From: Aquila chrysaetos chrysaetos
Lineage: Eukaryota > Chordata > Aves > Accipitriformes > Accipitridae
Direction: 5' to 3'
Assembly: GCF_900496995.4 (NCBI RefSeq)
Contig: NC_044014.1
Coordinates: 23,024,234-23,088,233, forward strand
Length of the DNA: 64,000 nucleotides
In this document: positions 1 to 11,114 of the stretch, in pieces
Numbering within the stretch: the first letter of the stretch is position 1
How the letters are laid out: each line of letters opens with the position of its first letter
Program-made: the position numbers and the translations under genes
Notes under the pieces: generated by a model
What the model saw: the letters and a program-made list of their open reading frames with translations, nothing else
The model's database searches: none
Told to the model about the DNA's origin: nothing

Positions 1-364
1 AAGACCCAAACCTTTCCAGATGTGAAAAAAAACTCCTCAGTGTACCAGCCATTCAGCCAGCACATCAGAAGCCAAGCAAGGATCTGGCCAGCTGCAGTAA
101 TGGGCCTGGCTTATTCCTGCTAAACTAGATCCTGACAACTTTTCAAACCAACACGTGCAAAGCAATCCAACCTGTGCACAGTTTGGATCCACAGATTGTA
201 CACAATGTTGTTTGGGACACCTTCAAATTACTCAAAACTTCCAGAGAAGCAAATAGGAACATAGACCAAAGTCAAATGGCTTCTTCAAGGAAATCAAGGC
301 ATTGCCAAAACATTTTCCGCACCATGTAGTACTTCCTCTGCAGCCTCCTCTCCTCACAACTTAC
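1..364 (-). other. NOLC1 intron 8 (partial)
   Basis: Non-coding sequence downstream of NOLC1 exon 8 on the minus strand, cut by the window edge. I see no repeat, RNA gene or further exon in it. Confidence 0.75.
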
Positions 365-505
365 CTGCTCCTCCCTTTGGGGGCACCTGCTCTGCCTCAT
401 CACTACTGTCTGAAGAGTCACTGCTCTCAGCCTTTTTTGCAGGAGCCTTGGCAAGGCCCTTCTTTGTCTGCGTAGCTTGAGGAGGTGGTACAGCACTGTA
501 CTGAC
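365..505 (-). CDS. NOLC1: NOLC1 coding exon 8 (sixth acidic cluster)
   Basis: A 141-nt exon reading QYSAVPPPQATQTKKGLAKA, PAKKAE, a SSDSSDSSDEAE cluster, then QVPPKGGAG. Acceptor CATAG; donor GTAAGT. This is the last NOLC1 exon in the window; the codon split at its 3' end shows that more exons follow to the left. Confidence 0.9.
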
Positions 506-3500
506 CTATGAAGACAGACACAGCATTCAGGTGCCTGCATGATAATGCAAGCAGCACATCAAGACATTTGCTGTAGTTAGCATAAAGCACTTCTGCAATC
601 TGGTTCCGTTCATTCCCCTTCTGTAGCTACAAAGATGCTAGTTTATAATTTGAAAGGTTATTCCCACCCCACTGCTACCTCCTGTTTCTACTCTCAGTTT
701 AACTTTCCTCTTTGGATTCAGCTGACCCAACCATCTCTGCAAAAGTTTTCTCTGCACTTATAGAATGGGAGCTTGCGTTGCCAAACTTTTTCAGAAAAAA
801 ACAGAGATGTCAATTGTTGATTGTTTTCATTTACTGCTGTCATGACTTAACCCCAGCCAGCAACTAAGCACCGCGCAGCCGCTCACTCACTTCCACTGCC
901 CCCACAGTGGGATGGAGAAAAGAATTGGGGAAAAAAAGTAAAACTCATGGGTTGAAGTAAGGACAGTTTAATAGAACAGAAAGGAAGAAACTAATAATGA
1001 TAATAATAACAATAATAAAATGACAATACTAATAATAAAAGAATTGGAATATACAAAACAAGTGATGCACAATGCAATTGCTTGCCACTCACCAACCGAT
1101 GACCCATTGGTTCCCAAGCAGCAATCCCCCCCAGGCCAACTCCCCCCAGTTTATACACTGGACGTGATGTCCCATGGTATGGAATATCCCTTTGGCCAGT
1201 TTGGGTCAGCTCTCCTGGCTGTGTCCCCCTCCCAGCTTCCTGAGCCCCTCCAACCTTCTTGCTGGCTGGGCATGAGAATCTGAAAAATCCTTGCCTTAGT
1301 GTAAACACTACTTAGCAACAACTGAAAGCATCAGTGTGTTATCAACATTATTCTCATGCTAAATCCAAAACATAACACTATACCAGCTACTAAAAAGAGA
1401 ATTAGCTCTATCCCAGCTGAAACCAGGACAACTGCCTTCTCAAATCTTCTGGTTACAGAATCAGACTGGATTTCAATGCTTGATCCTCCACTCAGATCAG
1501 CTCTCTACTGGAATTCTAAAAGCACTATGAACAGAGACCCATTTAGCCCATCAGCTGGATTGCAACTGAACAGCCCTGGATACTTCACAAAGAACCTAAA
1601 AAAGCTTAAACTGCTGCAGTTACAGAATAACCAAACCACTGGCAAATTACTTCCCAAATCCTGGCAGACGGGAAAACTGCAAGAAAAATGAACTTAAAGG
1701 CTACCTGAATAGAAGACGTGGAGCAAACCAAGCAGAGTCTGTCACAATCTGTCTCACTCCCCATCACTTGCTGAGGGAGGAGCTGAAGTAAGCTTAGCCC
1801 CAACAGCACACATGAAAACAGCTGCGGTATTTCGGGTTCACGATACCACCACCAGCACCACCTGGAACTTTGCATGCAGCAAGACTTGCTTGTGCACTGC
1901 ACATGGTTCTCCCGGGACAGTGGGACTAGCAGAAAGCATCCTCCCAGGTAGCAGCAATGGTATTTAGTACTTACCAGACTTCGTTTTTTGTTTTGCAGGT
2001 GGCTTTTCATCGTCTGAGCTGTCAGATGAGTCCTCACTACTGGAACTTTCCTTGGCACGTTTGTTTTTCCCTGGACATGCTTGAGTGGCTGCAGGTTTCA
2101 GCAAAGGTGGTTTTTTGGGAACAGCCTTATCACAAGAAGGAAAGAAATACACATTAGAAAAGTTACAGAAATCTTGTGGGGACAGCTGGATGTGGATCTT
2201 GGTTAACTCTATGCCTCACTTAAAAGAGCAAATTTTGAAGACAAAAGAAGAGAGATTACTGAAGATTCTCAAATGCAAATTTTAGGAAACAGACGAGCAT
2301 CATCTTTCTGGCTGCTCTGCTGTTGTTTTCTGCTGCATGAATGCTGAATGAGGAGCCCCTCAGATTAAGGGGCACAGAACTGACTGAAATGGTAGCAACT
2401 GTCGCTTGATCAAACACAATTATGATTATTCTTGTGTTGCAGAAAAAATTTTTAAACACTCCCTAGTGGAAAACTCAGTCATGCAAAAGTGAACATATAA
2501 TGGAGACTAAAGTATGGTTATGACACAATGAGATGTTTTCCTGTAAAAGGAAGGAGCAGAGGAAGTGATAAGGAGGTATTAGGGAAGAAAGCTAGTGCAT
2601 AGAGAGCTGCTAGAACACATAATCCCACTGTATAAAGGAGAAGGAGGTAAAAGAGCCACAAATGCCATGCTCAGTATCTGTATAGTCTGTGTCTTTGTCT
2701 ACATGTTTCACAGTCCCTGCAAGACAGAGATACCCACAGTCTTACAGTCTTCTACAGCATTCATTAAATTTTTCATGGTCTAATTTACCTTCTTCGGTGC
2801 AGCCTTTTCCTCATCAGAATCTTCACTACTGCTGCTACTGCTTGCTGCTTTTCCATTGACCACCTTAGTGGCTGCCCGGGCAGCTTTATTTCCTTTTGAG
2901 ATAAGTAAAAAGGGACATTAGAAAATATGCTATGGTAGATGAGGGGTAATTACATTCAACATAAAGTATCATAGAGGAAAGAACCACAGGAAGCCAATAG
3001 GACAGATTAAGGCAGTACTGCAGAACTGAGGCTTTATCCTACTGCAAGCTTAGAGAAAGTTTTCAGAAAACTATCCATTCTAGCTCACCAGAAGTTCCAG
3101 GACTAAAGGCTAAGATCTTCCCTGCTCTTTGAGGGGAAGACACTGGCAAAAGCACAACTTAAGCAGTTAAGGTTGCCGATTACAGCTACTTATGCAAAAA
3201 ATGCGGCATTTGGGACCAGATCTTTTATTTGCAATCAGTCCTACACCTCTTCCATGTCAGAAGCAGACTGGACTGCAAATAGCAGTGACAGCAGATTTGC
3301 AGACTACTATGTTAATACATATGCCTTTGCACGTAGGTACAGCCTCCATCACTCTTTCCCCAGCTTTTCTGGTTTTGCACTTTGACTCATGATACACAAT
3401 AAGAAGTACCTGGTTTAGGTGTTGCTGGTTTTGGTGGCTGCTTCTTTGGTGCTTCTTCATCTGAGCTGCTTGACTCAGAGCTGGAACTCTCTGCTTTCTT

Positions 3501-6500
3501 CTGAGGCTGGATTTTGGTTCCAGCTGGCTTCACCATGGGTTTTGCACCTTTCTAAACAACAGGAGGGAAAACTGATTAGCCCTTGTAGCCATGAAAAAAA
3601 GAGGCTAACATGTGGGACACATGTACAGAGAGTATAAACAGTTGTCTTTCACAGAGGTTACCATTTTGACTTGGAAACACCATGCTGCCTAATGGTTAGG
3701 ACCTGAAAGTCCCTGGATAACAATTTTGCTCTGAGAAACCTCCCAGCAGCCCATGGGAAACTTCCTTTGCACCTCAATCTCCAATTCTGCCTCCTCAAAA
3801 TGGGGCAGCTCTGGGGCTGGCACTGTTCTCTTCCTTCTCTAGATCACACTAGTTTGAAGACTGAAAATACTGACTGGGCAACTCTGGTTCTTCTTCTCCA
3901 GTGTACACTGACATCATTCTTCCTCCCCCCCCCCTTCTCAAGACCATGACTGCAGCAAGAAACATGAAAGAGAAGATTCTCTTTTTATAGATACACATAT
4001 ATCTAGAAAGAGATCAAATTTGATTTTAGCAATTGTAAATAAATTTTTCTCTGCAAAAAAAGGAAGCCCTGGCAGTCCTAGGATAAAAGCAAGGAGCACG
4101 CTTGGATATGAAACAAAGTGAGTGCTGGTCATGAAACCAACATTACATTGCACCTGCAGCAGTCTAGGCACTTCATAGTTCAGGAAAAGCAAGCCAAATT
4201 TCAGAGAGAGTTCTGCTGGTCAAATTTGCTATTTGACTTCAAAGTATTGCTACTTTGACTTTCAAACATGTATTAAAGTGGCTGGAAAGAAAAGCTGACC
4301 TTTACTGGTTTCCTCTCCTCCTCTGAGTCTGAATCATCACTGGAGTCCTCGCTGCTGCTCTCTGCCTTCCTGGCTGGAGGAACTGCTTTTGCCTTGGGCA
4401 CAGCTGCTGCTTTAGCTGCAAATAAGGGACAGCACACATTGATAGTAAGTTAATTCACAACTTTCATGTACCTATATCCTGCACTAGTGTGTATCAGGGC
4501 AAAAGGATATACTAAGGTCATCCAGCCATGACTGAAGTTCGTAATACTGACTTTGTTTCTTGAACAGTGTGTGGCAGAAGACTCCAAAACAGGTAGGCAA
4601 GAGGATAAAACCAATTCTAGATTTTTTTTTTAATCTGTCACGTACACATTCAAGTGCAGACTTCTATCACCAAAAAGGACACCCCACAGGGAAAGTGTCC
4701 CCACAAACTGAGATAATATTAACTGGGTCTGCACACCCTTCAGCTTAAAAAAAACCACTGAACAAGTGCAGATTTCCAAAGAGAAGCACTGCAATGCTGT
4801 GTTAAAGTTCCAGACACTTTCCTTAACATGTCTTAGCCAAATCTACTCCTTCCTGGTTACCGATTGCTTTTTAGTAACATGGAGCAAAAGAAATCATTTT
4901 GCCTCAAGTTATATTTGCAACTATCCTTACCAAATAAAAATCAGATCCAAGTTCAAATTCAGCTTTAGGATGGCTCAAGTTGAAGACCAGTTGTCTTTCT
5001 GTGTGTCCCCCTCTCCCTGCCTACTCCTCCTCTCCTGCAAATCTACTGCTAGATACACACAAACTTGCATGCACCGTGATTAAGGTAAGGCATAAGAACA
5101 ATTCCACATAAAAAGGGAAAAATACAGCTCACCACATACCAAAGTGCAGTGGAGGGATGTATTTTTTGATAGCACTAGGACACAGGCTTGAGAGAAAGGA
5201 GGGTAGTAAGCTCACACAAGCAGCAGGTGACTAAGGATGCCTGGCATTTCTCTGGAACTTAAGGATTCAGCACACAACTGCCCTGCATCAAACAGGTCAT
5301 GGTGCCCACCAATACAGAGGAGCCTGATAAATCCTAGCCAAGGAGGAGCTTTGTCAAATTATACATATTTTAACAAATGTGAAAGCACTTATAAAACCTG
5401 AATCAGTTTTCCTGCAATAGCAAGATGAGAAACCATTCTTTAAGGCTCTCGGTGAAACTGAGCGTCCCTGGAAAATAGCACAGAAGAAAACCCATGAGGT
5501 AGCTACCTCCCAAGGAGAGAGTAACAGTCCAATCAACATGCACTCAAAACCCCATTTCACTCAATATTTAAATCAACACATAATTTAAATGTGCCAAAGC
5601 AAGCAGGAGTAACCCTGCCGAGATATCCTATCAGTGAGTGTTCGAAAAGCAGACTCTCGATATAGACAAGACAATGAAGGTGCTACTTCAATAGCACCTT
5701 GAAAACTCAATACAGCCCAATGCCTTCACCAGTCTCAGCCAAGAGACAAACTGAATGGCTAAAACCTTCTAGTGGACACAAACCCTGATGTGCTTAAATT
5801 ATAACTAGATAAAGAGATCACCTTCAGCTAGGATGAAGATACCTTACATGTCATGGGCGAAAGACCTGCCAGAAACAAGATCAGCCAATACAAACCCTGT
5901 CCTTGATAGCTGGTGAAGGACCTCAAATGAGCCGCTGAAGCTGAGCTCTATATCCAGGTGAGGAGCCAAAGCCAAACACAACCCTGGCCTGGCCTGCCCT
6001 AGGGCCGCTCACAAACCCCACCTGGCTTCTTGGCCGGCGGCATCTCGTCCTCCTCGCTGGAGCTGTCATCGCTGCTGGAGGACGGCTTCCTCTTCGCCTG
6101 GGGGCCGTTGGGAACGAGCTTTCTCTTCTTGGCCGCTGGAGACCTACAGGAAGGCGGGCTGAGCTGGGGACTACGAGGCGAGGGCCGGACGGTGCCTGGT
6201 GCCGGAGGGTGCCCGGCAGCGCGGCGGAGCCGCCCCCCCGCCCCGCTCCGCTCCCGGTAAGCGCGGCCCCCGCTGCCGGAGGGGCACTTACTTCAGCCAG
6301 TAACTGAAGATGTCCAGGAGGGAGGCTGCGTTGGGGTCCTGCTCCTTCTAAACCAAGAGACAGGCCGCGTCAGTCAGTCAGTCAGTCAGTCAGCCGCCCG
6401 CCCGCCCCGCCCCCCCCGCCCCGCTCACCGCCGCCGCCTCCCTGGCGAAGGCGCGCGCGGCGCCCTCGAAGCGGTTCTCGCGCAGGAAGGCGAGCACGAA

Positions 6501-6539
6501 GGGGAAGAGGTCGCTGGGCACCGCGCGCCACTCCGCCAT
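365..6539 (-). CDS. NOLC1: NOLC1 (Nopp140), 5' part of gene, 8 coding exons, continues beyond window start
   Basis: Nucleolar and coiled-body phosphoprotein 1, a chaperone of box C/D and H/ACA snoRNPs that shuttles between nucleolus and Cajal bodies and is heavily phosphorylated by CK2 (family knowledge). Exons joined on the minus strand: 6539-6429, 6347-6292, 6143-6022, 4415-4300, 3551-3410, 2892-2789, 2125-1975, 505-365. They give 943 nt, about 314 residues, with compatible phases and GT-AG boundaries throughout. Residues about 7-34 form a LisH motif, followed by a conserved ASLLDIFSYWLK segment and a KKRK nuclear-localisation cluster. After that come alternating Lys/Ala/Pro-rich stretches and Ser/Asp/Glu clusters, the Nopp140 signature. 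The start is the MAEWRAVPSDLF methionine, where alignment to human NOLC1 begins. The remaining acidic repeats and the conserved C-terminal domain lie outside the window. No frame damage is seen. Treacle-like proteins also have acidic repeats, but the LisH N-terminus matches NOLC1. Confidence 0.95.
833..837. repeat. Target-site duplication, left copy
   Basis: ACTGC directly left of the LTR at 838; identical to 1431-1435. Confidence 0.85.
838..1430 (-). mobile_element. Solo LTR of an avian endogenous retrovirus, intact ends, 5-bp target duplication
   Basis: On the minus strand the element begins TGTCCTGGTTTCAG and ends with a terminal CATGACA, giving the TG...CA ends of an LTR. The 5-bp sequence ACTGC occurs at both flanks (833-837 and 1431-1435), so both termini are exact. 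On the minus strand a TATAAA-type box lies within 1149-1156 and an ATTAAA polyadenylation signal at 967-972, giving the U3-R-U5 order. An A/T trinucleotide-rich segment (about 991-1040) is a known feature of this bird LTR family. No gag, pol or env sequence accompanies it, so it is the product of LTR-LTR recombination. It lies in the same orientation as NOLC1. I recognise the family from memory but cannot assign a Repbase name. Confidence 0.9.
1431..1435. repeat. Target-site duplication, right copy
   Basis: ACTGC directly right of the LTR end at 1430; identical to 833-837. Confidence 0.85.
1975..2125 (-). CDS. NOLC1: NOLC1 coding exon 7 (fifth acidic cluster)
   Basis: A 151-nt exon reading AVPKKPPLLKPAATQACPGK, NKRAKE, a Ser/Asp cluster, then KPPAKQKTKSG. 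Acceptor ATAAG; donor GTAAGT. The open frame continues only a few codons past the donor before a stop. Confidence 0.9.
2126..2788 (-). other. NOLC1 intron 6
   Basis: A 663-bp intron. No repeat or RNA gene recognised. Confidence 0.8.
2789..2892 (-). CDS. NOLC1: NOLC1 coding exon 6 (fourth acidic cluster)
   Basis: A 104-nt exon reading NKAARAATKVVNGKAA, a seven-serine run with EDSDEE, then KAAPKK. It matches the NGKAASSSS region of human NOLC1. Acceptor AAAG; donor GTAAAT. Confidence 0.9.
2893..3409 (-). other. NOLC1 intron 5
   Basis: A 517-bp intron. Small open frames on the plus strand have no recognisable product. Confidence 0.8.
3410..3551 (-). CDS. NOLC1: NOLC1 coding exon 5 (third acidic cluster)
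   Basis: A 142-nt exon reading KGAKPMVKPAGTKIQPQKKA, an ESSSSESSSSDEE cluster, then APKKQPPKPATPKPG. Acceptor TTTAG; donor GTACTT. This is the same basic-acidic-basic layout as the neighbouring exons. Confidence 0.9.
3552..4299 (-). other. NOLC1 intron 4
   Basis: A 748-bp intron holding a short C-tract near 3925-3935. Nothing else recognised. Confidence 0.8.
4300..4415 (-). CDS. NOLC1: NOLC1 coding exon 4 (second acidic cluster)
   Basis: A 116-nt exon reading AKAAAVPKAKAVPPARKA, a Ser/Asp/Glu cluster, then RKPVK. Acceptor GCAG; donor GTCAGC, a slightly weak consensus. Phase closes exactly at the exon end. Confidence 0.9.
4416..6021 (-). other. NOLC1 intron 3
   Basis: A 1606-bp intron, the largest of the NOLC1 introns completely inside the window. 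It is unremarkable A/T-rich sequence, with GC rising as it approaches the CpG island at exon 3. Confidence 0.8.
6022..6143 (-). CDS. NOLC1: NOLC1 coding exon 3 (NLS and first acidic cluster)
   Basis: A 122-nt exon encoding SPAAKKRKLVPNG (basic nuclear-localisation cluster), then a Ser/Asp/Glu run and PPAKKPG. Acceptor TAG precedes 6143 and donor GTGGGG follows 6022. It contains the first of the serine-acidic repeats. Confidence 0.92.
6292..6347 (-). CDS. NOLC1: NOLC1 coding exon 2
   Basis: A 56-nt exon with acceptor TAG at 6350-6348 and donor GTAAGT. It encodes KEQDPNAASLLDIFSYWLK, which aligns to the ASSLLDIYSFWLN stretch of human NOLC1. The last codon is split 2+1 with exon 3. Confidence 0.92.
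6369..6393. repeat. (GTCA)6 microsatellite inside the 81-bp NOLC1 intron 1
   Basis: Six perfect GTCA units plus one base, followed by a CCCGCC-rich stretch. It occupies about a third of intron 1 (6348-6428), so length variation would change the size of a very short intron. Confidence 0.9.
6429..6539 (-). CDS. NOLC1: NOLC1 coding exon 1 (start codon, LisH motif)
   Basis: Codons 1-37, from the ATG at 6539-6537 to the donor GTGAGC (6428-6423). It encodes VPSDLFPFVLAFLRENRF and AARAFARE, the LisH dimerisation helix pair shared with human NOLC1. The reading frame stays open upstream to another Met, but family alignment supports this start. Ends in phase 0. Confidence 0.93.
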
Positions 6540-6552
6540 GCTGCCCGGCCGC

Positions 6553-6558
6553 CACGTG
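6553..6558. promoter_or_regulatory. Canonical E-box CACGTG, 14 bp upstream of the NOLC1 ATG
   Basis: A perfect palindromic E-box (MYC/MAX, USF or TFE type). NOLC1 is a known growth-responsive, MYC-linked nucleolar gene. Occupancy is inferred, not shown. Confidence 0.55.
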
Positions 6559-6626
6559 CCGCCTGCGCGCACGCGCGCGCAGCGCCACGTACCGACGCGC
6601 GCACGCGTCGCTTCGGCTCCGCCCTC

Positions 6627-6637
6627 GCCGCCATGTT
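6627..6637 (-). promoter_or_regulatory. YY1-type motif AACATGGCGGC
   Basis: On the minus strand, reading towards NOLC1, this matches the AANATGGCGGC YY1 core common just downstream of start sites of housekeeping genes. It lies 88 bp upstream of the ATG. Confidence 0.5.
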
Positions 6638-9600
6638 GGCCCGGCTGTGGCGGGGGCGAGGAGGCCCCGGGCGCGGCGGGCAGGTCTCGGTGTTCGGCAG
6701 CGGCGGCCCGTAGGAGAGGCCTGCTGGCGGGAGGGGGGTAGGAGGGGCGCGCAGAGGCACAGCCATCTTCCCGGTGTGAGGGGATTTGGAAACGCCCCGC
6801 TCGGTGGCAGCGCCCGCGTCTGGGTGAAAGCAGCCAGCAGGGCGAGAAGGCTGCTTGTGGTGCAAAGGCAGGCTCAGGGCCCGCAGCGGAGAGGAGGAGG
6901 TGGGAGGCCGGGACAGTCTCTGCAGGGAGTCTCGGGAACGTGCATATAACATTGGAAGAGGGAAGACTTCGGTCCGCTTAAATCCCTCCCCCCCCCTCCA
7001 ATCTAATCCTACTTTTAATCCATTTTAAATATGATCACTGAAAGGGGAATGGTAGGGAGCAGAAGGAGCAAGGCTGCTCCATGGAGGAGAACAAAACAGT
7101 AGCTGTGGACAACCTCAGTGATAGCAGTGTCCTCAAAAACAGGGTGCAGTCCCACATGGCTTGAACAGGGCAGGCAGAGCCCGATGTCAACAACAAGGCT
7201 CATCGGTAGTCCAAGGAAAAGATGAGCTATGACCCAAGTCTAGGACCTGCATGAGGAATCTATTCTGGAGCAAAGGGAAATGCTGCCAGAGGAAGGGCTA
7301 GGGTAAAAGTAACACTGTGGATCTAAAGAGACTACCTATAAGATGGAGCCAGAAAGGGAATTGAGGGTAAGGTTCCTTACAACGTAGGATTGAAGAGCAT
7401 CAAGGTGGTAAGGTTGGCAATAGGGCTTGAAACTGGTACAGTCACAAAATAGGATAAGCAAGCACTTAAGACCCAGGCCTGAGCTCAAATGGAGCTCCTG
7501 GGCCTGTGGGCAAAGGGTGGGTGTGGAAGTCCCAGGTGAGGCTGATCAGGATAAGCATGGCCTGTTAGTGTACTCAGGACCCTGATAAGGAAGAGATTTC
7601 ATGCAGCTGTTGTATATTGCAGTGGCTTTGAATTAGTCCTTTCTCCAGTGAAGTTTTTTCTTCTGTGAAAGTGAAGGTTTGCTCTGATAGATGTAGTGTT
7701 CTGTTCTCCTTGCCTTTGTGATAGAGCTTTTTTTGATTCTCTTCAATAGAGTGTACCATAAAGCCCATTGAGGGTAAAGAAAGAAGAGTATTACGCTGGA
7801 AGTCCTGAGTTAGGGCTGCCAGGGTTAAACAACTAGTAGTAGGTAGTGTTAATGCTCTTTACATTTTCCCTACTGTAGCCTTCTGCTCTTAATCATCTCC
7901 AAATACTGCTGTGCCCTGCTGCGCAGGTGTTCTGTCCCTCCTGTGTGCAGTTACATAGTGCTTGCTGAACGCGCACATGGGCAGGCTCTGTGCCCAGCAG
8001 AGCACACCTGTTGCTGGTGTCTCTGGAAGGTGCCACGTTTGCACTGTTGGGGAAAGAAAAGCAGCTCATGTAGTGATAGATTGTACTGTAAGGTACAGGT
8101 GCTGTTGCCTGTAGTGTAGAAGAGGGACATTCAGCTGAGGGCTTGTGAAATATGTGTACTTCGTTTTCATATGCCCCTGATCTGGCCTGCCCCTGTTGTG
8201 TATGGAATAACGTGGGGCTGTGTTGCAGAAAGGAAACTGTTTCCAGGAACCCATATTTCTCTCTGTTCCTGTAGCTTCCATCCACAGTAAGCTACAGTTG
8301 CAAGCTTCATCTGTAAAGCTCAGCACAAGTTCTGTGCTTTTGTCTGCATCAGAAAGGAAGAGATGCAGCCATTGGTGGTAAACTCTCCTTATTTTAAGTC
8401 CTGCTGTCTGACTGAAGTAACTGTTGTGAGGAACCAGGGAAATTGCTGGCTGTTTGCTTCACTGGCTCAGTTTGCTTCTCACCTGGTTAGTAAGCATCTC
8501 CCTCTCCTGCCAGGCCCTTGCTAGTTAGGTCTGTTCCCAGATGCTGTGTGACTGCTTCTTTTCAGAGGTATGTGGCTGTCTAGGTGTGTTTCCCCTGCGT
8601 TGTGCCTACAACTGTCCAGATGACCTGGCAAGGCAGTAACCATGCAAGGAAAGCTGTTTTGTTGTTGTATTCCCCAAGGCAGTAGTGGGAGATCCTGGGA
8701 TCTAAAAAGCAAGCAAATGCAGCTGATTGTGCTACTGCTTGTGAATTCCTTTGCTCCCCTCACCTACTCCTCATAGGTCTTTTCAGTCCTTCCCCTTGGC
8801 TGGTGTATCTCTTTCGTTAAGGCTGCAGGGAATGCTGTTTACCTCAGAAGAGAGCGTTCCTGTGAGGGGTCTGTGCTCTTCCCACTCTTTGCGTGGCCAA
8901 GAAAAGGTGAACAGGGTTGGCACAGGTATTCAAACACTTACTGCATCCTATCCTTGTTGCCCCTCAAAAGTACCTAGCAAAAAAGCAATGGCTCTAGAAA
9001 GAGCAATCTAGTCCTTTTCTTTGGACAGGGATAAGACAGACCCTTGAGAATAATGCTGCAAATGCAACTGTGTTCACATGCTGCAGTGAATTGAAGGGAG
9101 GAAGGTTAAGACTTGTACAGTCAATTTTGGGCAAGGGAGGATGAAAAGCTCCCTCTATTTCCTCGTTTTGTTCTTAATTCGTTACAAGCTGTGTTACTCT
9201 TTCCCTTAGGCCAGCCTAATGTTCTAGGGTATGAATGGGCTTTTGCCTCCATTTGTCATCTGAGTTTTTTAGGTGGAGGTTGCTGTAAAGGTTGCTGAAA
9301 CAACACGCTAGCAGTTGGTTTACTTAAGCTCCTTTGGGGAGGAACATTAATTTCACTGTAGTGACTTAGGATGTTTAAACCCTAAAGAGGTTTCCTGTGG
9401 GCTTTGCATTGATTAGATAAAATACATAGCATCCTAAGTGACACATGCATATGGAGAAGACCCATGGGTTCCCACAAAGCAGGAAGCTGACTCTGCTAGC
9501 CCTTTGTATGATACTGCAAGGCTTTAAAGAGAGAAAGAATTTAAAAAGCTCATTCCAAGGAGCACGTTGAAATCTTCATATAACATCAGAGAGATGGTTT

Positions 9601-11024
9601 TCGTTTTAGGTTTCTATTCTGGAAGTTAGAAGATAAAAAAGCTTTACAAGGGAAATAATGTGGAACAATCATTATAAAGTCATATACATGGTTATCCATC
9701 TGTTTTACTAGTTCTTAATATATGTGTATTATTCCATAATAGTCAAAGAATTTGGCTAGAGACTCTAGCTTCCACCTAGTAAATTTTTGTCCCTCACATA
9801 AATCCCAAGTAGATTCTGTATTTGCACACTTCTCCAGTGCCCAGTTGTTCTTTATTCTATTGTACATTTTCAGGATGATTCAGATGGGAAAGTGCTGGTT
9901 TCTGCTCTGCATACCTGGAGTTTCTCATAAGGCTGTATCATCAGGAAGTATTTTTTTATCCTAGTACTTCCTTGTTGTGGGAGCAAACACTCTGTTGTTG
10001 GAAGACAGGCTGTGGCACACGGTTTGTGAGCTTCAAGTAGATTTTGGGTAAAGAAAGATTTGGGGGTAATGAGAGTTTGACCAACTTCTAAGGTAGAGTT
10101 GATTAGTAGGAAACAGTTGGTTCCTTGCTGTTTGTAACCAGCTCTGTTCTAACATTAGCATCCGTGACATTAAGCTGCACACAGAATGTCCTCTGACTGC
10201 TTGAGAGTGACAGTCTTGACTGGGAAACCAGATTGTAAGGAATCTGCTTTTGCTCTGCTGGAAGTGCATCAATGAAAGACTTCACTGGTTCTCAGCAAAG
10301 AAATGTTTCTGAATGCAAATCAGTGCAAGTGGTTTTTCCAAGTTTGCAAAGGAATAGACTGGATTACTTGGGCAGAATCTGTCGCTTTGTCTTCAGCGAC
10401 GTTAAATTGAGTCCTAGTCTCTGAACTCCAGCAGTGTCCTTCCACCGCTTGTTTTCTCTGTACTCAACGATGAGCGTAGTCCTATGGAATCTGGTAAATC
10501 CAAGTTAAAAGACAGCATCTTCTAGAGGAAAAACACAGAACATCAAGCTGCTTCACTCTACGTGGAACAACTTGTTTTTCCCCTAGGGAAAAAGAGAACT
10601 TGCTCACAGGAGACAGAAGTCAAAGCCTAAGTTAGGTGTGCACACAAAGCAGGTCTCGCTTGTTCTCTTCCACGACCATTTCTCCAAGTTTCTCGTGACT
10701 AGGGATATGGGGTTTCTCCATCACCATCACACATAACCTTTCGTCGTTGTAGCGCCTTTTCCTCGGCCGCCTATGGAATATACGATTGGGGCCTGTGGGA
10801 AAAGGGAATTTCCCTCCGATGGCAGGAGGATCCCCCCGCGTCCCTGGAAGGCGATGTACCGCCGGCCGGAGCGGAGCCGAAGGCAGCCGCCGGCGGGGCC
10901 GGGCTACCGCCCCGTGCGCGGCTCTGCCGGGGCGTCGCTGGCCGCCCTCCGGCGCCGAGCGCCCTCCCGCCCCGGCCGGGGGGAGGCGGGGCCGGGCGGC
11001 GGGACGGAGTGCCCGGCCGGCGTC

Positions 11025-11032
11025 GAGGAAGT
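11025..11032 (+). promoter_or_regulatory. PU.1/ETS-type motif GAGGAAGT
   Basis: This matches the purine-rich PU.1 core and lies about 83 bp upstream of the PIK3AP1 ATG. PIK3AP1 is expressed in B cells and myeloid cells, where PU.1 acts, so the site is plausible, but the motif is short and its use is inferred. Confidence 0.35.
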
Positions 11033-11114
11033 GGCCACCGGAGGGAAGCGCCGCGCCGTAGTCGCCGGCGATGTGAGGGAAGGGGATCGGCCCCTTCCCC
11101 GCCAGCCCCGGACC

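Larger units (their letters stand above)
506..1974 (-). other. NOLC1 intron 7, containing a solo LTR
   Basis: A 1469-bp intron. About 40% of it is the solo LTR at 838-1430; the flanks show nothing recognisable. Short open frames on either strand resemble no known protein. Confidence 0.85.
6230..6720 (-). promoter_or_regulatory. NOLC1 CpG-island promoter
   Basis: Dense CpG, high GC and no TATA box, spanning NOLC1 exons 1-2 and the upstream flank, as expected for a housekeeping nucleolar gene. It contains a CACGTG E-box (6553-6558) and a YY1-type motif (6627-6637). The exact transcription start cannot be read from sequence. Confidence 0.75.
6540..11114. other. Intergenic region between divergent NOLC1 and PIK3AP1
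   Basis: 4.6 kb between the two start codons. The ends are CpG islands (to about 6720 and from about 10750). The middle, about 6960-10740, is ordinary sequence in which I recognise no coding exon, no repeat family and no RNA gene. Both 5' UTRs must lie here; their boundaries are not visible. Open frames inside the CpG islands are GC-composition artefacts. Confidence 0.75.

Noticed and set aside
6425-6952. Open frames on both strands upstream of NOLC1, including a short plus-strand frame beginning at 6633
   Set aside because: No recognisable homology, no convincing donor before the stop, and CpG-island composition. A divergent non-coding transcript is possible but not visible from sequence.
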